From assembly GCA_009760885.1 (NCBI GenBank), contig CM019702.1, positions 54,895,446-54,959,445 of the forward strand: DNA of 64,000 bases, given 5' to 3'. How positions within the stretch are numbered: position 1 is the stretch's first letter; each line of letters opens with the position of its first letter. The notes beneath the pieces were generated by a model that was not told the origin of the DNA, made no database searches, and worked only from the letters and a program-made list of their open reading frames with translations. Shown piece by piece: positions 1 to 11,039 of the stretch. The DNA comes from Achatina immaculata (taxonomy: Eukaryota; Mollusca; Gastropoda; Stylommatophora; Achatinidae). Made by a program: the position numbers and the translations under genes.

Positions 1-665
1 TGTTTAGTCATCTGTATTATCTCTGATTTGTTGTTGAATTAGCTCTACTTTATATTTTTAGAATTTGTTGTCTGTATCTTTAATTATTTTCCTGCTTAAA
101 CATGCATACATGAGGGTTTATACTACATTTTAAGTGAATAATCTTAGACCGAACTTTGTGCTTATAACTTTTGAGTGCCATATATGCTCAATATTCTTGA
201 AGGTGAATGCTGCTTTCGTAATTATAAATGTAATTTCCTTTCTGGTATCACCATCCTGTTCTATGTAGCTGCCTAGGTATGCAAACTGGTGTACTTTTTT
301 TATTCCTTCTATGTATATTTTACCTTTTTTTTTTAGTGTTTGGAAAATCCATTTTTTTTCTTTCCTTGTTAATTTCAAGTCTTATTTTGCAGGCTATTTT
401 TTCTTTATTCGAAGTCACATTGTCACTGATAAGAGGTATGCCATAAGCAAAATCAAGATATTGCACCTGAGTCTCATGTACCCAATCAATGCTCGTTATA
501 CATGTGCGGCATGTTTTCATTATGAAGTCTATGACAATCAGCATGGGATATAACGTACATCATTTCTTTCACGCCTGTTTCAGTTTGGAATCATTCGCTC
601 ATTTCTTCGTTGACTGCACAAATATATCCGTTGTAGATATCATTAATGATGTTCAGAATTTTAAA
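1..665 (-). mobile_element. LINE family B remnant, RT end and C-terminal region
   Basis: Read on the minus strand this is the rear part of a non-LTR retrotransposon polyprotein. LDFAYGIPLISDNV at about 410-460 aligns with the LEFADDITLISDN of the copy near 60250, so the catalytic FADD has decayed to FAYG here. It is followed by VHQFAYLGSYIEQDGDTRKEI (about 215-300). The element runs off the left edge of the window. The same LINE with the same flank recurs at 10010-11035, so this copy was probably duplicated with its surroundings. Confidence 0.7.
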
Positions 666-973
666 GTGTATAATAATTACAAGAAGAATGTTATTTCTAC
701 ATTACGTAACAACAATATAGCTCGCAGTAAGACGTAAGATGAGACAGTATGAAGACATTAGATGTAATGCTAACTGTATTCTCATACAACAATTTCGCAG
801 CTAGAGGAAATGACAACACCGACTGTAAGATAATTAGACAGACAACCCAATTCTAATAGTACTGGTGAAACCCACGAATGAAAAAAAAACAATTTATCAG
901 AACAGAAGATTCCAAGTTGTGCTTCTTTAGTTCTTCGTTAAATCATGATCAGCATAAACACTATAACTCCATT

Positions 974-1624
974 AAAGCTGGTAACTCGGCGTGATTCTAT
1001 CTCCTGCTCTTTTGTGTGTAGAATGTAAACTGTAGATGTACTGCTATTTAAATCTGTGTATATTTCCACCACTGTCCACTGGAATAATATTCTTTTTTAC
1101 ATTACTATTCTACGTTGTTTTGCATCTGTTTTGTTACTCACTTCACTGACTTACTTGCTCCCAGGTTAATTCTCTCTCAGTGGAAATAGTAATACAGAAG
1201 CAGCAACTTTACAGATGAAATGACTTAAATGATGCACGGGGTGACGATATGACGAGAACAACAAAGGTATCAACAAAATCCATGGACACAAAACTGGACA
1301 TCTCCACGATATATGTTCCCGGCAGACTACTGTCGCCATCAGAACAATCTAATACACTCTATTCTACATTTATTTTACTAAACACCAACATTTCTAACTG
1401 ACTAATCTACGTCCATCTCAGACGATACACAAAACACAACTGTCCCTGTCACCTGACCTTTTTCTTTCATTCCCCATCCGTGACCTTCGTGCAACCCGAG
1501 ACAAAGGAGATGGACTCTACTCACAGACAGCTAATTACTTTAGAAGATAACTCATTTTATACAAATGTTCCAATTCTCAGATGAGTTATCTATCTTACAT
1601 TCTAACATTCAATATACTGCTATA
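974..1624. repeat. Left terminal direct repeat (LTR-like)
   Basis: 651 bp, from aaagctggtaactcggcg to atactgctata. Nearly identical to 3887-4536, with scattered substitutions. Confidence 0.8.
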
Positions 1625-3886
1625 GATATCTCCCACCGACACCCCACTAAGCAGAGTTTTACGGAAACGAAAACTCTCAAAATGAGAGTTAATCAAATTA
1701 ATCACTATCCAATACAACCTTAGTTCGACCCACAAGGTGTACCAATCGGTTTTGAAATCGGTCTGGTTTAAGGAATTCAACAGTTCAACCCATATAGATT
1801 TTTTCCAGTCCTTTAATATAACTCAGGCATGCGGAGTATTCTGACTCTCTCATCAAGGGCAACCGCCTGGGTATTAACAAACCACACAGCGTACTCAGTC
1901 ATAGAAAGTTTCTCTCACCTGGCTACCATTTTTCTTTTCTTTATCCAATATCTCTTTACAGACATTAGTTTTATCGCTGTCTTTGTACTCTCAAATAACT
2001 ATCTACTTTCGTGTGTATATCCAACGCCTTGAGTAGTAGAGTATAACATATGAATCTCCATAACAAACCATCCTATATCTGTCACATTTGCCTACTCGCA
2101 ATATGAGCAGAACAAGGTATATGCATATAGGTATCATAACAATGCAACCTATTTTTGTCACATGAGACTATCCGCAACACGGACATAACAGGAAAATGGG
2201 TAAAAGGCAATCCGCCTTACAATAAGTCCTCCCAAAGGACTATATGCCACGTACCATATGTACGGGCCCAAAATGGAATAATCTAGGTCTAATACAAGAT
2301 CCCTGCGATAAACCTACCATAGCCGTGACCCCATGTAAGCTCTACATGTGGCGGTAGAGATAAACATCAAGAGGAAGCACATATATATGTTGCAAACCAC
2401 CATCATACTTCAATCCGAGTTATGTAACGTCTAATTCTGTAACTACCCATCAATAAGCATTAAGCTCGTTCTAACGGTAAAGACTTATTCATCTGTCCTG
2501 TAAAGCACTATCTGGTGGGCTTTTCACTCCGAACAAAATAACCACCAGAACAGGACATCTCTGGGAAAGGTAATTGTCTCATATCAAAACAAACAGGTAG
2601 CCATTTTACTTTTGTGGAACACAAGATACCTGGTCTCAGTGATATAGTCTGATTTCAGTCAACATCGGGTCTGTTGCCTTACGAAATTCTCAAAATAACA
2701 ACTTTCCTAACCAATAGCATCAATCACTATTTGTATATCCAAAAACAATAAAGTTTACTGCCAAAAGAACACGATTTAGTGATATACACTAGAATAAAAT
2801 TGTTCATATATTAATGTCCAAAACAGGTAATTGAAATTGATGTCATTTCATCCAGCATACTGTTCACACCGTCAGTGTACAAAAGTGACAACTCTGTTAT
2901 CCAGTAATTGTTTCCATAAGTGCTAGGAATGTCAACGCACTGAAAGATATATGTCCTATGTAATCCAGTTCAGTTCAGATGAAAATAAACAGGGTTCATA
3001 GTTGAAATTGTAAAAAGCTTGCTAGGATAACAAGCTAAGCAGCGACAGTTGACCGCAGCGAGACAGCTATCCAACATGAACAAACATTGGGTGAGACTGG
3101 AACTTTACAGTAATAATCCAATTTCCAAACGATTCCATTCACGCAAGGCAAACAGCAAACAGGACAGTAACCTTCAATCTGGAGAGCCAGGGAGTGGCTC
3201 CTTCTGCATGCAGGCAAGTACAGGCCCAAGCTTGACCCCCTCAGGAAACAGCAAGTAGGCTCTGGTATACCTGGAAATACTGTCACTGCAACATATGGCC
3301 ATCCGACACATACTTGTGTCATAGTTCCCGTGGATACCGTCGTGGCTGTACGAGGACGACAAACTGGATGCCCGTGTCTAGACAACTTGAAATCCGTTTC
3401 TTGTAACGAAAGCGAAATACAAGAAAATAAATCCACGTAACGAATGTAGCCGGTTGTAGCAGAATTCCATATACAGTACCTCTGCACCATAACGATGTAC
3501 ACCGCAGTGGATAACCTGCAGCCTAGCAATTAGGTTCAGAACTGTAAAAACAGCAATCACGAAACGTTGAAGAATGCATAATCCAGTAATATAATGCAAA
3601 AAGTCTGTAACGAAGTGCGCTAGGCACGTGCGCCACACTGTAGCCTTGACACAGCGCCGGTCACGTGGCAGGACTACACACGTTTTCCGGGAGGTATAGG
3701 GTTGATCATTGCCCCACTTAAAACAGTTGGCCATGCAAGAAAACGCCTGGACTCATTACAAAGGAGTAATGTAGAACACGTACAAAAGCTCCTAAAGTCA
3801 GCACTAACGAAAGCAGTGTCGTCGCTGATGTTATTATTATTGTTGTTGTTGGAAGTGAATGACAGTGCCAGTCAAGAGCACCAATT
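1625..3886. other. Interior of the LTR-like element, no recognisable gene
   Basis: Only short ORFs occur. The longest (minus, 3035-3529, 164 codons) is cysteine-rich and resembles nothing I know, so I do not call it a gene. Composition becomes more GC-rich from about 3030 to 3700. Confidence 0.5.
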
Positions 3887-4536
3887 AAGTTGGTTACTCG
3901 GCGTGATTCTATCTCCTGCTCTTTTGTGTGTAGAATGTAAAATTTAGATGTATTGCTATTCATTTCTGTGTATATTTCCACTACTGTCCACTGGAATAGT
4001 GTTCTTTCCTACATTACTATTCTACGTTGTTTTGCATCTGTTTTGTTACTCACTTCACTGATTTACTTGCTCCCAGGTTCATTCTCTCTCAGTGGAAATA
4101 GTAATACAGAAGCAGCAACTTTACAGTTGAAATGACTTTAGTGATATACGGGGTGACGATATGACGAGAACGACAAAGGCATCAACAAAATCCATAGACA
4201 CAAGACTTGACATCTCCGCGATATATGTTCCCGGCAGACTACTGTCGCCATCAGAACAACCTAATACACTCTATCCTACATTTATTTCACTAAACACCAA
4301 CATTTCTAACAGACTAATCTACGTCCATCTCAGACGATACACAAAACACTATTGTCCCTGTCACCTGACCTTTTTCTTTCATTCCCCATCCGTGACCTTC
4401 GTCCAACCCGATATAAAGGAGATGGACTCTACTCACAGACAGCTGATTACTTTAGAAGATAACTCATTTTATACAAATGTTCCAATTCTCAGATGAGTTA
4501 TCTATCTTACATCCTAACATTCAATATACTGCTATA
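3887..4536. repeat. Right terminal direct repeat (LTR-like)
   Basis: 650 bp partner of 974-1624. It keeps gatataaag near 4410 where the left copy reads gagacaaag, so a TATA-like motif survives only here. Confidence 0.8.
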
Positions 4537-4541
4537 CCATT

Positions 4542-5860
4542 CGATTGCCTGACTCAGTGTTAATACTTTCACATAAGATCACAAGTCAAAACATTATGTG
4601 GCTCCCACATTTCTCGAGCAAGATATAATACCTAGAATCTTCCATAAGCATCTCGACTAGACAGAGATCAGCTCAATATGTTAAGTCACAACAGAAGAAA
4701 ATATTTGAATAAGGGAAATAATCATGAAAATATTTTGTTAACCATGAAAATATTTTGTTACCGATCTTTATTGTTTACATTTTTTTCTTTCTGATTGTAC
4801 ATATCGAAATCTTTTCACCTCTGACTTATCTTATGTTTCACGAGCTGTATTTTATTTGCTGTAAAAATAAAACAACGTTATATTATTACATATTATATGT
4901 AACATAGTTATGGTTACAATGAAGTATCATACTGTGTGTTCTTATACTGGGTATGGTATAATCTATGCATTATTTAATCTGCGTGAAATTCGATAATTAT
5001 ATGTAACAATGGGAGGAGGGGAGTGGAAAAAGTGTAATATTTATACCAATGTAAGCAGAAGGTAATGTTCTAAAGAAAATAAAATGCCTAGAAACGCTAA
5101 AATACTGGGTCTAGACGTGGACATTTAAGGGTAATGTTCTAAGTGTACTACTCTATGGAAGTGAATGCTGGAAAATCACCAAAACCATAGAAAACAGACT
5201 AAATATTTACGAAGAATTAGAAACATATTTTGGCCAAACACCATAAGAAATAACATCTTATTAACAGAAATGCAGATGAAACCACTGACAATAATTATTG
5301 AGGAAAGACGCTGGCGATGGTTGGGACATGTGCTCCGAATGACTGACAACTCACTACCAAAAATGGCACTAAGATGGACTACAGGGGAACAGAAGTAAGA
5401 GTAGACCAAAAGAGACATGGAGAAGAACAACAGAAAGGATGTTGAGCAATAGAGGGCTCACCTAGGCAAGAGCAGAAAAAAAAGGGGTCGACAGGCATTT
5501 GTGGAAAACCCTTACGGAAGCACCATGTGCCCTGGGCACTTAAGGTTCAGAGAGAGAGAGAGAGAGAGAGAGACGTGGACATGAGTTAAGCACCGTTTCT
5601 TATTTTGAAAAGTATTCATATCGTAAATATTTTTAGTGTAAAAAAGTGTATTGTTGTTATTGCCATATTATATACAATAGGCACTAGCTGGAAACCGTAT
5701 GTATATGTCTGTCTCAAAAATGTGATACCAATGGGAGACTGAAGCTAAGTTACAGAATATTTTGTGTCATGACTTCGCTATTGTCTTTTGATAGTCTCAC
5801 AGCTTTTGATAGAGTGATATGATGGCTTTCCTATCTGACTCATTTTGTGTCTGGGTACAC
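4542..5860. repeat. Distal part of the receptor upstream block, copy F1 (interrupted by a LINE)
   Basis: The segment from ctgactcagtgttaatac through caatgggagactgaagctaag matches 11465-12260 closely and, more loosely, 28160-28440 and 33900-34130. It continues the flank at 890-973, split by the LTR-like element. It marks an ancient receptor unit at the left of the cluster whose exons are not in the window. Confidence 0.7.
5125..5570 (+). mobile_element. LINE family C, 5-prime-truncated, with (AG)n tail and 12-bp target duplication
   Basis: Encodes the rear of a non-LTR RT protein: IFWPNTIRNNILLTEMQ, then RRWRWLGHVLRMTDNSLPKMA and a GNRSK-type basic tail, ending cacttaaggttca and an (AG)n run. 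It is flanked by a perfect 12-bp duplication, agacgtggacat, at 5113-5124 and 5571-5582. The paralogue near 12030 (agacttggacat) is the empty site. Confidence 0.9.
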
Positions 5861-6990
5861 AATAGCAACGTTCCTTAATTCGCCTTGCAAGTTTATGTAC
5901 TTAGTCCAGCGATCCTGGAGCATACGGATCCCTTCTTTGTAAAAGTCAGCATCTTCTGCCAGCAGAAAGTTGTGGTTTATGAAGACAATGTTGTTAACAC
6001 GACAGAATGACTGAAGTGCCTTGTTGTTGATGTCTACCAGGCGGCGTCCAGGACCGGAGCAGGGTGGAATGAAGGAAGATAGGAAGATGGCTGCACTCGG
6101 ATACTTTTCCTTGATGATGGAACTCAAAGCCTGCATTCGGAATGTCTCATGTTCCGGTCATTCATGCTATCATTTATGCCAACATGTACGGAGATTTTCG
6201 TCAGGCTCTGGTCTATATTAAAACATATCAGTGTTTGCGTTATTTTAGCAATACCAGCTCCCAGTACTGCATTGTTGAGAAAATGTCTTCGTCTGCTATA
6301 GACATCCGCTCGCCATATACGCCCTTTAGTAGAGAGTCTCCAAGTAATAAATGTGTTGTACCGTCTCTTATTTTGTGAGTGGGAATTTGCTGCGTACTTT
6401 GCTCACGTTGCTTTTGGTTAGATCGTGACCGGAGGTGGGATGCTTTGTTTGACTGAGGTGGTTGTTGCGTCCTGTGTGTCTGCTGAGTATCTGGTACAGA
6501 GCTTTGTTGTAGAGCGTCGAATCTGTTGGTGATCTGGACATCGACGGGGTACTCGTATTTTTGTTATTCTGGTCTTGCTCATCTGATACAGAGTCATTAA
6601 CTTCACTTTTTGTTGGTTGTTTTTCTGGTAAAGTTTGTTTACACCGACTGGCGACAATGGGTGAGCCTTGGGCTTCATGTTAAGATTACTTTGACTAGCA
6701 GCCACTGACTGACTGTGACTACCAGATTCTGTCTGGTTGCTTTTGTATAGTTTTCTGCTGCTGCTGTGTTTTCGCTGTTGATTCAATGAGCAGCTTCAGT
6801 TTCTTATTTTCTTCTCTCAGTCGTTCAACTTCTTTTTTGATGATGTCATTTCCGTACTTCCGACTTCATGTCACTGATTAGTATTTTCACGAAGTCTTTA
6901 ATAGCTTGTGTGAAGTCGTAGCCACAGGGACAAGTAACTGATTTTGTATCTGTCCCAACAGCTTGATGAGAACTGCCCGTGCCACTATGT
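5830..6990 (-). pseudogene. Decayed coiled-coil plus SGNH/GDSL-hydrolase ORF, probably LINE ORF1
   Basis: On the minus strand, in order: CPCGYDFTQAIKDFVKIL (about 6880-6940), a coiled coil IIKKEVERLREENKKLKLL (about 6785-6845), a Ser/Gln-rich linker (6418-6786), then LLGDSLLKGVYG (about 6320-6355, the GDS block), VGINDS (about 6170-6185, the G-x-N-D block) and the tail NNKALQSFCRVNNIVFINH (about 5990-6030). Two or more frameshifts separate the pieces. SGNH hydrolases are esterases, and this domain with a coiled coil is known in ORF1 of CR1/L2-type LINEs. No RT follows here, so a host-gene fragment remains possible. Confidence 0.6.
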
Positions 6991-7139
6991 TTTTTCAGTT
7001 ACTATATCAAAAGTCTCGCTAGAACTCTTAACTAGGCTGTCTTTTTAGTGAAATATATAATTTTAATAATAAATATATTTTTATATTTCATAAAAACATT
7101 ATGTATATAATATGTAAAATTAACACACAAAAAGCAAAA
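6991..7139. other. AT-rich spacer
   Basis: Low-complexity A/T sequence between the SGNH remnant and repeat R1; nothing recognised. Confidence 0.5.
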
Positions 7140-7440
7140 AAAAAACATCAGGAAACATTAAAATGACCGCTGGACAGTCCCTCTCAGCAACGGACTAGTT
7201 AGCAAGGAAGCTATGTATGTACTAAACCTTCTGTCTTATTACTGAAGTCTATTGTCATTACGTGTAAATATATATGCAAGAACCTAGCTGTGTAATAACA
7301 CCCGCGTTACAAAGACTTTTTTTTCAGTTTCCTGGTTAAACGTACTCAATTCCTACCGAAAATAGGAAGAGAGAAACGTATAAGACATCAATATATTTTT
7401 TTCGATATATTTAAATGCCAAATTTTGTATTACTGTAATA
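7140..7440 (+). repeat. Interspersed repeat R1, copy 1
   Basis: Starts cattaaaatgaccgctgga and ends near atatttaaatgccaaattt. The same order of blocks recurs at 29205-29455, with a microsatellite replacing part of the middle. No coding capacity seen. Confidence 0.6.
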
Positions 7441-7589
7441 ATAAACCTTAATAAGTAATATATTACCCGTGGCGATGGCTATATACAGAATAAAAACCTT
7501 ACTTATTGTTTCCTTTTTCTATTTTATTCAACTTCTAGGGCATCTCTTGTCACATTCCAAGAATAGATATATGTGATCAATCCCCACTC

Positions 7590-7805
7590 TCACCCCCTAC
7601 ACTGTTTTCATTAATGAAATGTCTTGGTGGAAACGCTCCCCATATTCATCAGTTAATGCACCATATTTGGGGACGGGAAGTCAAGATGAGAATCCAACAT
7701 TTTAATATGCTCTGAAAAGTTCATCAATAGAAACAAGATCATTTTTCTCTGTTTCATTTTGGAACAAAAGACCTGAAGTCTTTCCAAGCTGCTTTCTCAT
7801 TCATG
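7590..7805 (-). pseudogene. Degenerate ORF with SHLDF...ERFHQDI-like motif, unclassified
   Basis: Minus-strand fragments read AWKDFRSFV, then FSEHIKMLDSHLDFPSP and, one frame over, KYGALTDEYGERFHQDISLMK. From memory this resembles the C-terminal motif (SHLDFF...SDEHGERFHQDI) of uncharacterised, repeat-like proteins common in invertebrate genomes. Function unknown. It contains a frameshift and stops. Confidence 0.4.
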
Positions 7806-7814
7806 TATGTATAT

Positions 7815-8078
7815 AGAGGTAAAATAAATGTTTTATACCACAAGGAATATTGGGGAATACAGTGTTAGGCCCGTATTTTCGGCACACAAAAATGTGATGT
7901 AGTCAGCATCATACCTTGCCCTTTATATTCCCAGATTTCTCTGGTAGCCATTTTTACAGACGGTGAACCCCAAGTCTTTTTTCGATGTGTGCCACAAAAA
8001 ATACCACTGCAGGTACTGAACCCTGTACCAACTGATTAGGAAATCTAGCGCCTAACCACTCAGCTAACCAGGCAGACA
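7815..8078 (-). mobile_element. tRNA-derived SINE (family S1)
   Basis: On the minus strand it begins GCCTGGTTAGCTGAGTGG (box A-like) and GGGTTCAGTACC (box B-like) 40 bases on, the polymerase III promoter of a tRNA head, then a non-tRNA body ending in T-rich sequence. The head does not fold as a clean tRNA gene and runs straight into the body, hence SINE. Confidence 0.55.
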
Positions 8079-8079
8079 T

Positions 8080-8102
8080 ATATATATATATATATATATA
8101 TA
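8080..8102. repeat. (TA)n microsatellite
   Basis: About 11 TA units directly at the left edge of the Tc1 element. Confidence 0.9.
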
Positions 8103-9570
8103 CTGATTAAAAATGAAACGCATCATATACGACGTTGCGATTTAAATTGAAGTTTGGTAATCAGACAAGGGAAAATTAATTGAAACATTCACGTGGACAT
8201 AAACTTCACATGCTGACCTGAAGTGTACTCAGCAGATGATTCATGAGCACAGAAAAGCGACACTAGTCCAAAGAGCATTTTTGACAATAACTCATGACAA
8301 ATTCACGAGAATCCCGTAAAACGTCATTAACACAAACTCGCTGACATTGTTTTTGAATGACTGTACAAGATTGACGCTCCTCGATTCAATTTATTTTAAA
8401 ATTCAGTGCGCAAGTATGGCTCATTTCACTACATAACAACGACTCATCATCATTTGACGTTTACAGACTGAACAATCACACTGTGTAGTGACCAGGCAGT
8501 TTAATGTTGTTAGAAACACCATTAGTCGCCTTTGGAGACGATTTCAAGAAACTGGCTCAGTTGCAGACCGGCAGCGCAGTAGAAGACCACAGTCACAACT
8601 CCTGCCAAAGACCGCTTCATACGGCTGCGTCATCTCAGGAATCGATTTGCATCTGTGTCCTCAACAGTCCAGTCAATGACAGGAGCTCGTCGAAATTCTT
8701 ACCAAACGGTAAGGAACCGGCTGCACGACGCTGGTTTTTTGGGCTAGAAGACGCTACAGAGGTCCTGTTCTTACGTACCGGCATCGCCAGAAGCGAATGC
8801 ATTGGGCGAACCAGCATCGACAGTGAACCGTTGCGAATGACTGGAGGATTTGGTTTAGTGATGAATCATTATTTCTGCTCCAGCGACACGATAGGTGGAG
8901 AAGAGTTTACCGCAGAGTCCATGAGCGCTACGCCCAGAACTGCGTGGATGAGGTTGCTCCACGTGGTGGTAGAGGTGTAATGGTGTGGGGGACGATCAAC
9001 TTCATGGAAGGAAATGACTTGGTGCAAATTGAAGGACATCTGAATCCCCAACGATACGTTATTGAAATTCTTCGTCCTCACGTCTTTCCACATCTGGCTG
9101 CACCAGGGTCGATTTGCTAACAGGATAATATTCGACCTCATGTAGCACAGCTCACCACCCAGTTCCTCGCTGACAATAACGCCCAAACAACTCCGTGCCG
9201 ATCCATGTCATCAGACATGAACCCAGTAGAACACTTATGAGATGAACTCAAAGACAAGTCACTAGCGAGACGTGGCGCCAACCAGTCTCCGGCAGTTGTC
9301 TCTTGCACTGTGAGAAGAGTGAGCAGCCATCTCACAACAGCAGATCCAATGGCTAACGGGATCCATGTCAAGGAGATGTCGTTTTATGTTACAGGAAAGA
9401 TAAGGCCATACATCTTACTGAAACGGAGGCCTCAGTTGCAACGAATAAAAGTCCAAATCATTTTTAATGAACATCATTTAAAGTCTTAAAGCTTCGTCAT
9501 GCCAATATTGAAACATTAATTCCGTAAAATAACATTATGACACAAGTTTAAATTGTGGTTTCCATTAAGA
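8101..9570 (+). mobile_element. Degenerate Tc1-type DNA transposon
   Basis: A transposase pseudogene lies inside about 1.47 kb bounded on both sides by TA microsatellites, fitting the TA target of Tc1/mariner elements. The two ends share only weak inverted similarity (ATGAAACGCA against ATGGAAACCACA), so the terminal repeats are badly eroded and the exact ends are uncertain. Confidence 0.7.
8485..9400 (+). pseudogene. Tc1 transposase, DD34E, with stops and frameshifts
   Basis: Transposases of this family cut and paste their element at TA sites. The N-terminal helix-turn-helix reads NTISRLWRRFQETGSVADR (8512-8570). RHLRNRFASVSSTVQS and GGRGVMVWGTINF follow. The catalytic triad is visible: FSDES (8854-8868), QDNIRPH (Asp codon 9124-9126) and NPVEHL (Glu codon 9229-9231); 34 residues separate the last two, i.e. 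DD34E. Internal stops (such as between EHL and DEL) and at least one frameshift near 8595 make it inactive. Confidence 0.85.
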
Positions 9571-9580
9571 TCATATATAT

Positions 9581-9628
<48 letters not shown>
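9567..9628. repeat. Compound (TA)(CA)(TA) microsatellite
   Basis: TA, then about nine CA, then about 15 TA units, directly right of the Tc1 element. Confidence 0.9.
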
Positions 9629-9629
<1 letters not shown>

Positions 9630-9630
<1 letters not shown>

Positions 9631-10005
9631 GATAAGCACACTTTGAAAGTAAACAGAGATATCTCACAGCACACGAGTAAACAACTAATATGAATTGAGG
9701 TTTCAGTCTGAGTAAACAGGCTTAGATTGGGAAGTTGAAGTTGACATATACAGTGTAAGCCCTCTATAAGACACTGCGTGGGGTCACTCCTACTGACCGC
9801 CTTTTCTCTCTCAGCACCAGCAGCTATGAACTGTTTATTTTGACATGTTTAATTCCCAGCGACTGGCATGCGGCAGGGTTATAGAACAATGTCGATATAT
9901 TCAACCTTTACTTATAAAACTCTGACAAAGCATTAGTACACGGAAGTTTGGCTTTAACAATTAAAGTTAAAAATCACGCACTATTGCCCATGAACTCACC
10001 ATCTC
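9630..10005. other. Spacer without recognised features
   Basis: No ORF, repeat or RNA gene identified. Confidence 0.5.
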
Positions 10006-10009
10006 GTAA

Positions 10010-11035
10010 GAAACCTTACTTCTTACATCCTCCCCGTGCCGTTGAGGCCACATATGTCTCGCATGGTAGTTCGCAAGGATTTCCTGTTTTATGAGAGCTT
10101 TTCAACCTCATCAAGGGATTTTATGTCCGTTAAATTTGCCTCTCTTAACAACATCATCTTTATAGTTTCACATGGTTGACCTCTTTTTCTTCGACCTGTT
10201 GTGCTCTACTTGATAGCTTGTTTTATTTTTTCTGACTTTTTCTTCTTATCACATGACCGACATATGTCCATCTTCTTTTTCTGATCACCCATGCGACAGG
10301 TTGATGTTCGCTCACCTGTCTTATCTCTGGTTTGTTGTTGAATTCGTTCTACTTTATATCGAGTATTTTACTTCGTCGTTTGTTTTCAATTGAGTCTAAT
10401 TTGTTGTATGTAAGTGGAATTATTTGCCTGTTTAAACATGCATACGTGAGGGTGGATATTACATTTTACTTCAATAATCTTAGACCGAACTTTGTGCTTA
10501 TAACTTTTGAGTTCCATATTTTCTCAATATTCTTGACGGTGAATGGTGCTTTTGTAATTCTAAATGTAATTTTCTTTCTGTTATCATCATCTTGGTCTAC
10601 GTAACTACCCATTTATGAAAACTGGTGTACGTCTTCAACAACTGCTTCTTCTATGTATATTTTTCCTTCGTGATTTTAGGGACAATCCATTATTTTTCCT
10701 TTTTCCTTGTTAATTTCAAGTCCTATTTTGCAGGCCAGTGAAAACTGGGTATTTGTTCTTTTTTCCTTACACTGAATTCACATTGTCACTGATAAGAATT
10801 ATGTCATCAGCAAAATCAGTATCTTCTGTCTGGGTCTCATGTACCCAATCAATGCCCGTTTTAACTGCGCTGCATTCTTTTCATTATGAAGTCTTTGACA
10901 AACCCGAACAGCATTTGTTTCATGCCTGTTTCTATCTGCAATCATTCGCTCATATCTTCTTTTGTGTTGACTGCACAAATATATCCATTGTAGAGATCAT
11001 TAATGATGTTCATAATTTTAAATAGTATAATAATT
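10010..11035 (-). mobile_element. LINE family B, RT palm to 3-prime end
   Basis: Minus strand: DTDFADDIILISDNVNS (about 10785-10825) keeps the catalytic FADD; the GSY-D..D.RKEI-like segment and the tail towards gaggatgtaagaagtaagg follow at lower coordinates. The 3-prime end motif cctgtgccgtt (plus strand about 10035) is shared with the copies at 56045 and 59510. Confidence 0.75.
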
Positions 11036-11039
11036 ATTA

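Larger units (their letters stand above)
974..4536. mobile_element. 3.56-kb element with 650-bp terminal direct repeats and CCATT target duplication
   Basis: Two direct repeats (974-1624 and 3887-4536) agree almost base for base and bound a 2.26-kb interior. The flanks carry a 5-bp duplication, CCATT, at 969-973 and 4537-4541. The paralogous sequence near 11460 (ctccattcgaatgcc) is an empty site. The structure is that of an LTR retrotransposon. I see no gag, protease, RT or integrase, so it looks like a large non-autonomous element. The repeats do not start TG or end CA (they end ctgctata), which is atypical. Read on the minus strand, TGGTGCTC next to the right repeat could be a primer-binding site and GGTGGGAGA next to the left repeat a polypurine tract; this is tentative. 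Confidence 0.72.

Noticed and set aside
3035..3529. 164-codon cysteine-rich minus ORF
   Set aside because: Inside the non-coding LTR-like element, no known domain, no conserved partner; probably chance.
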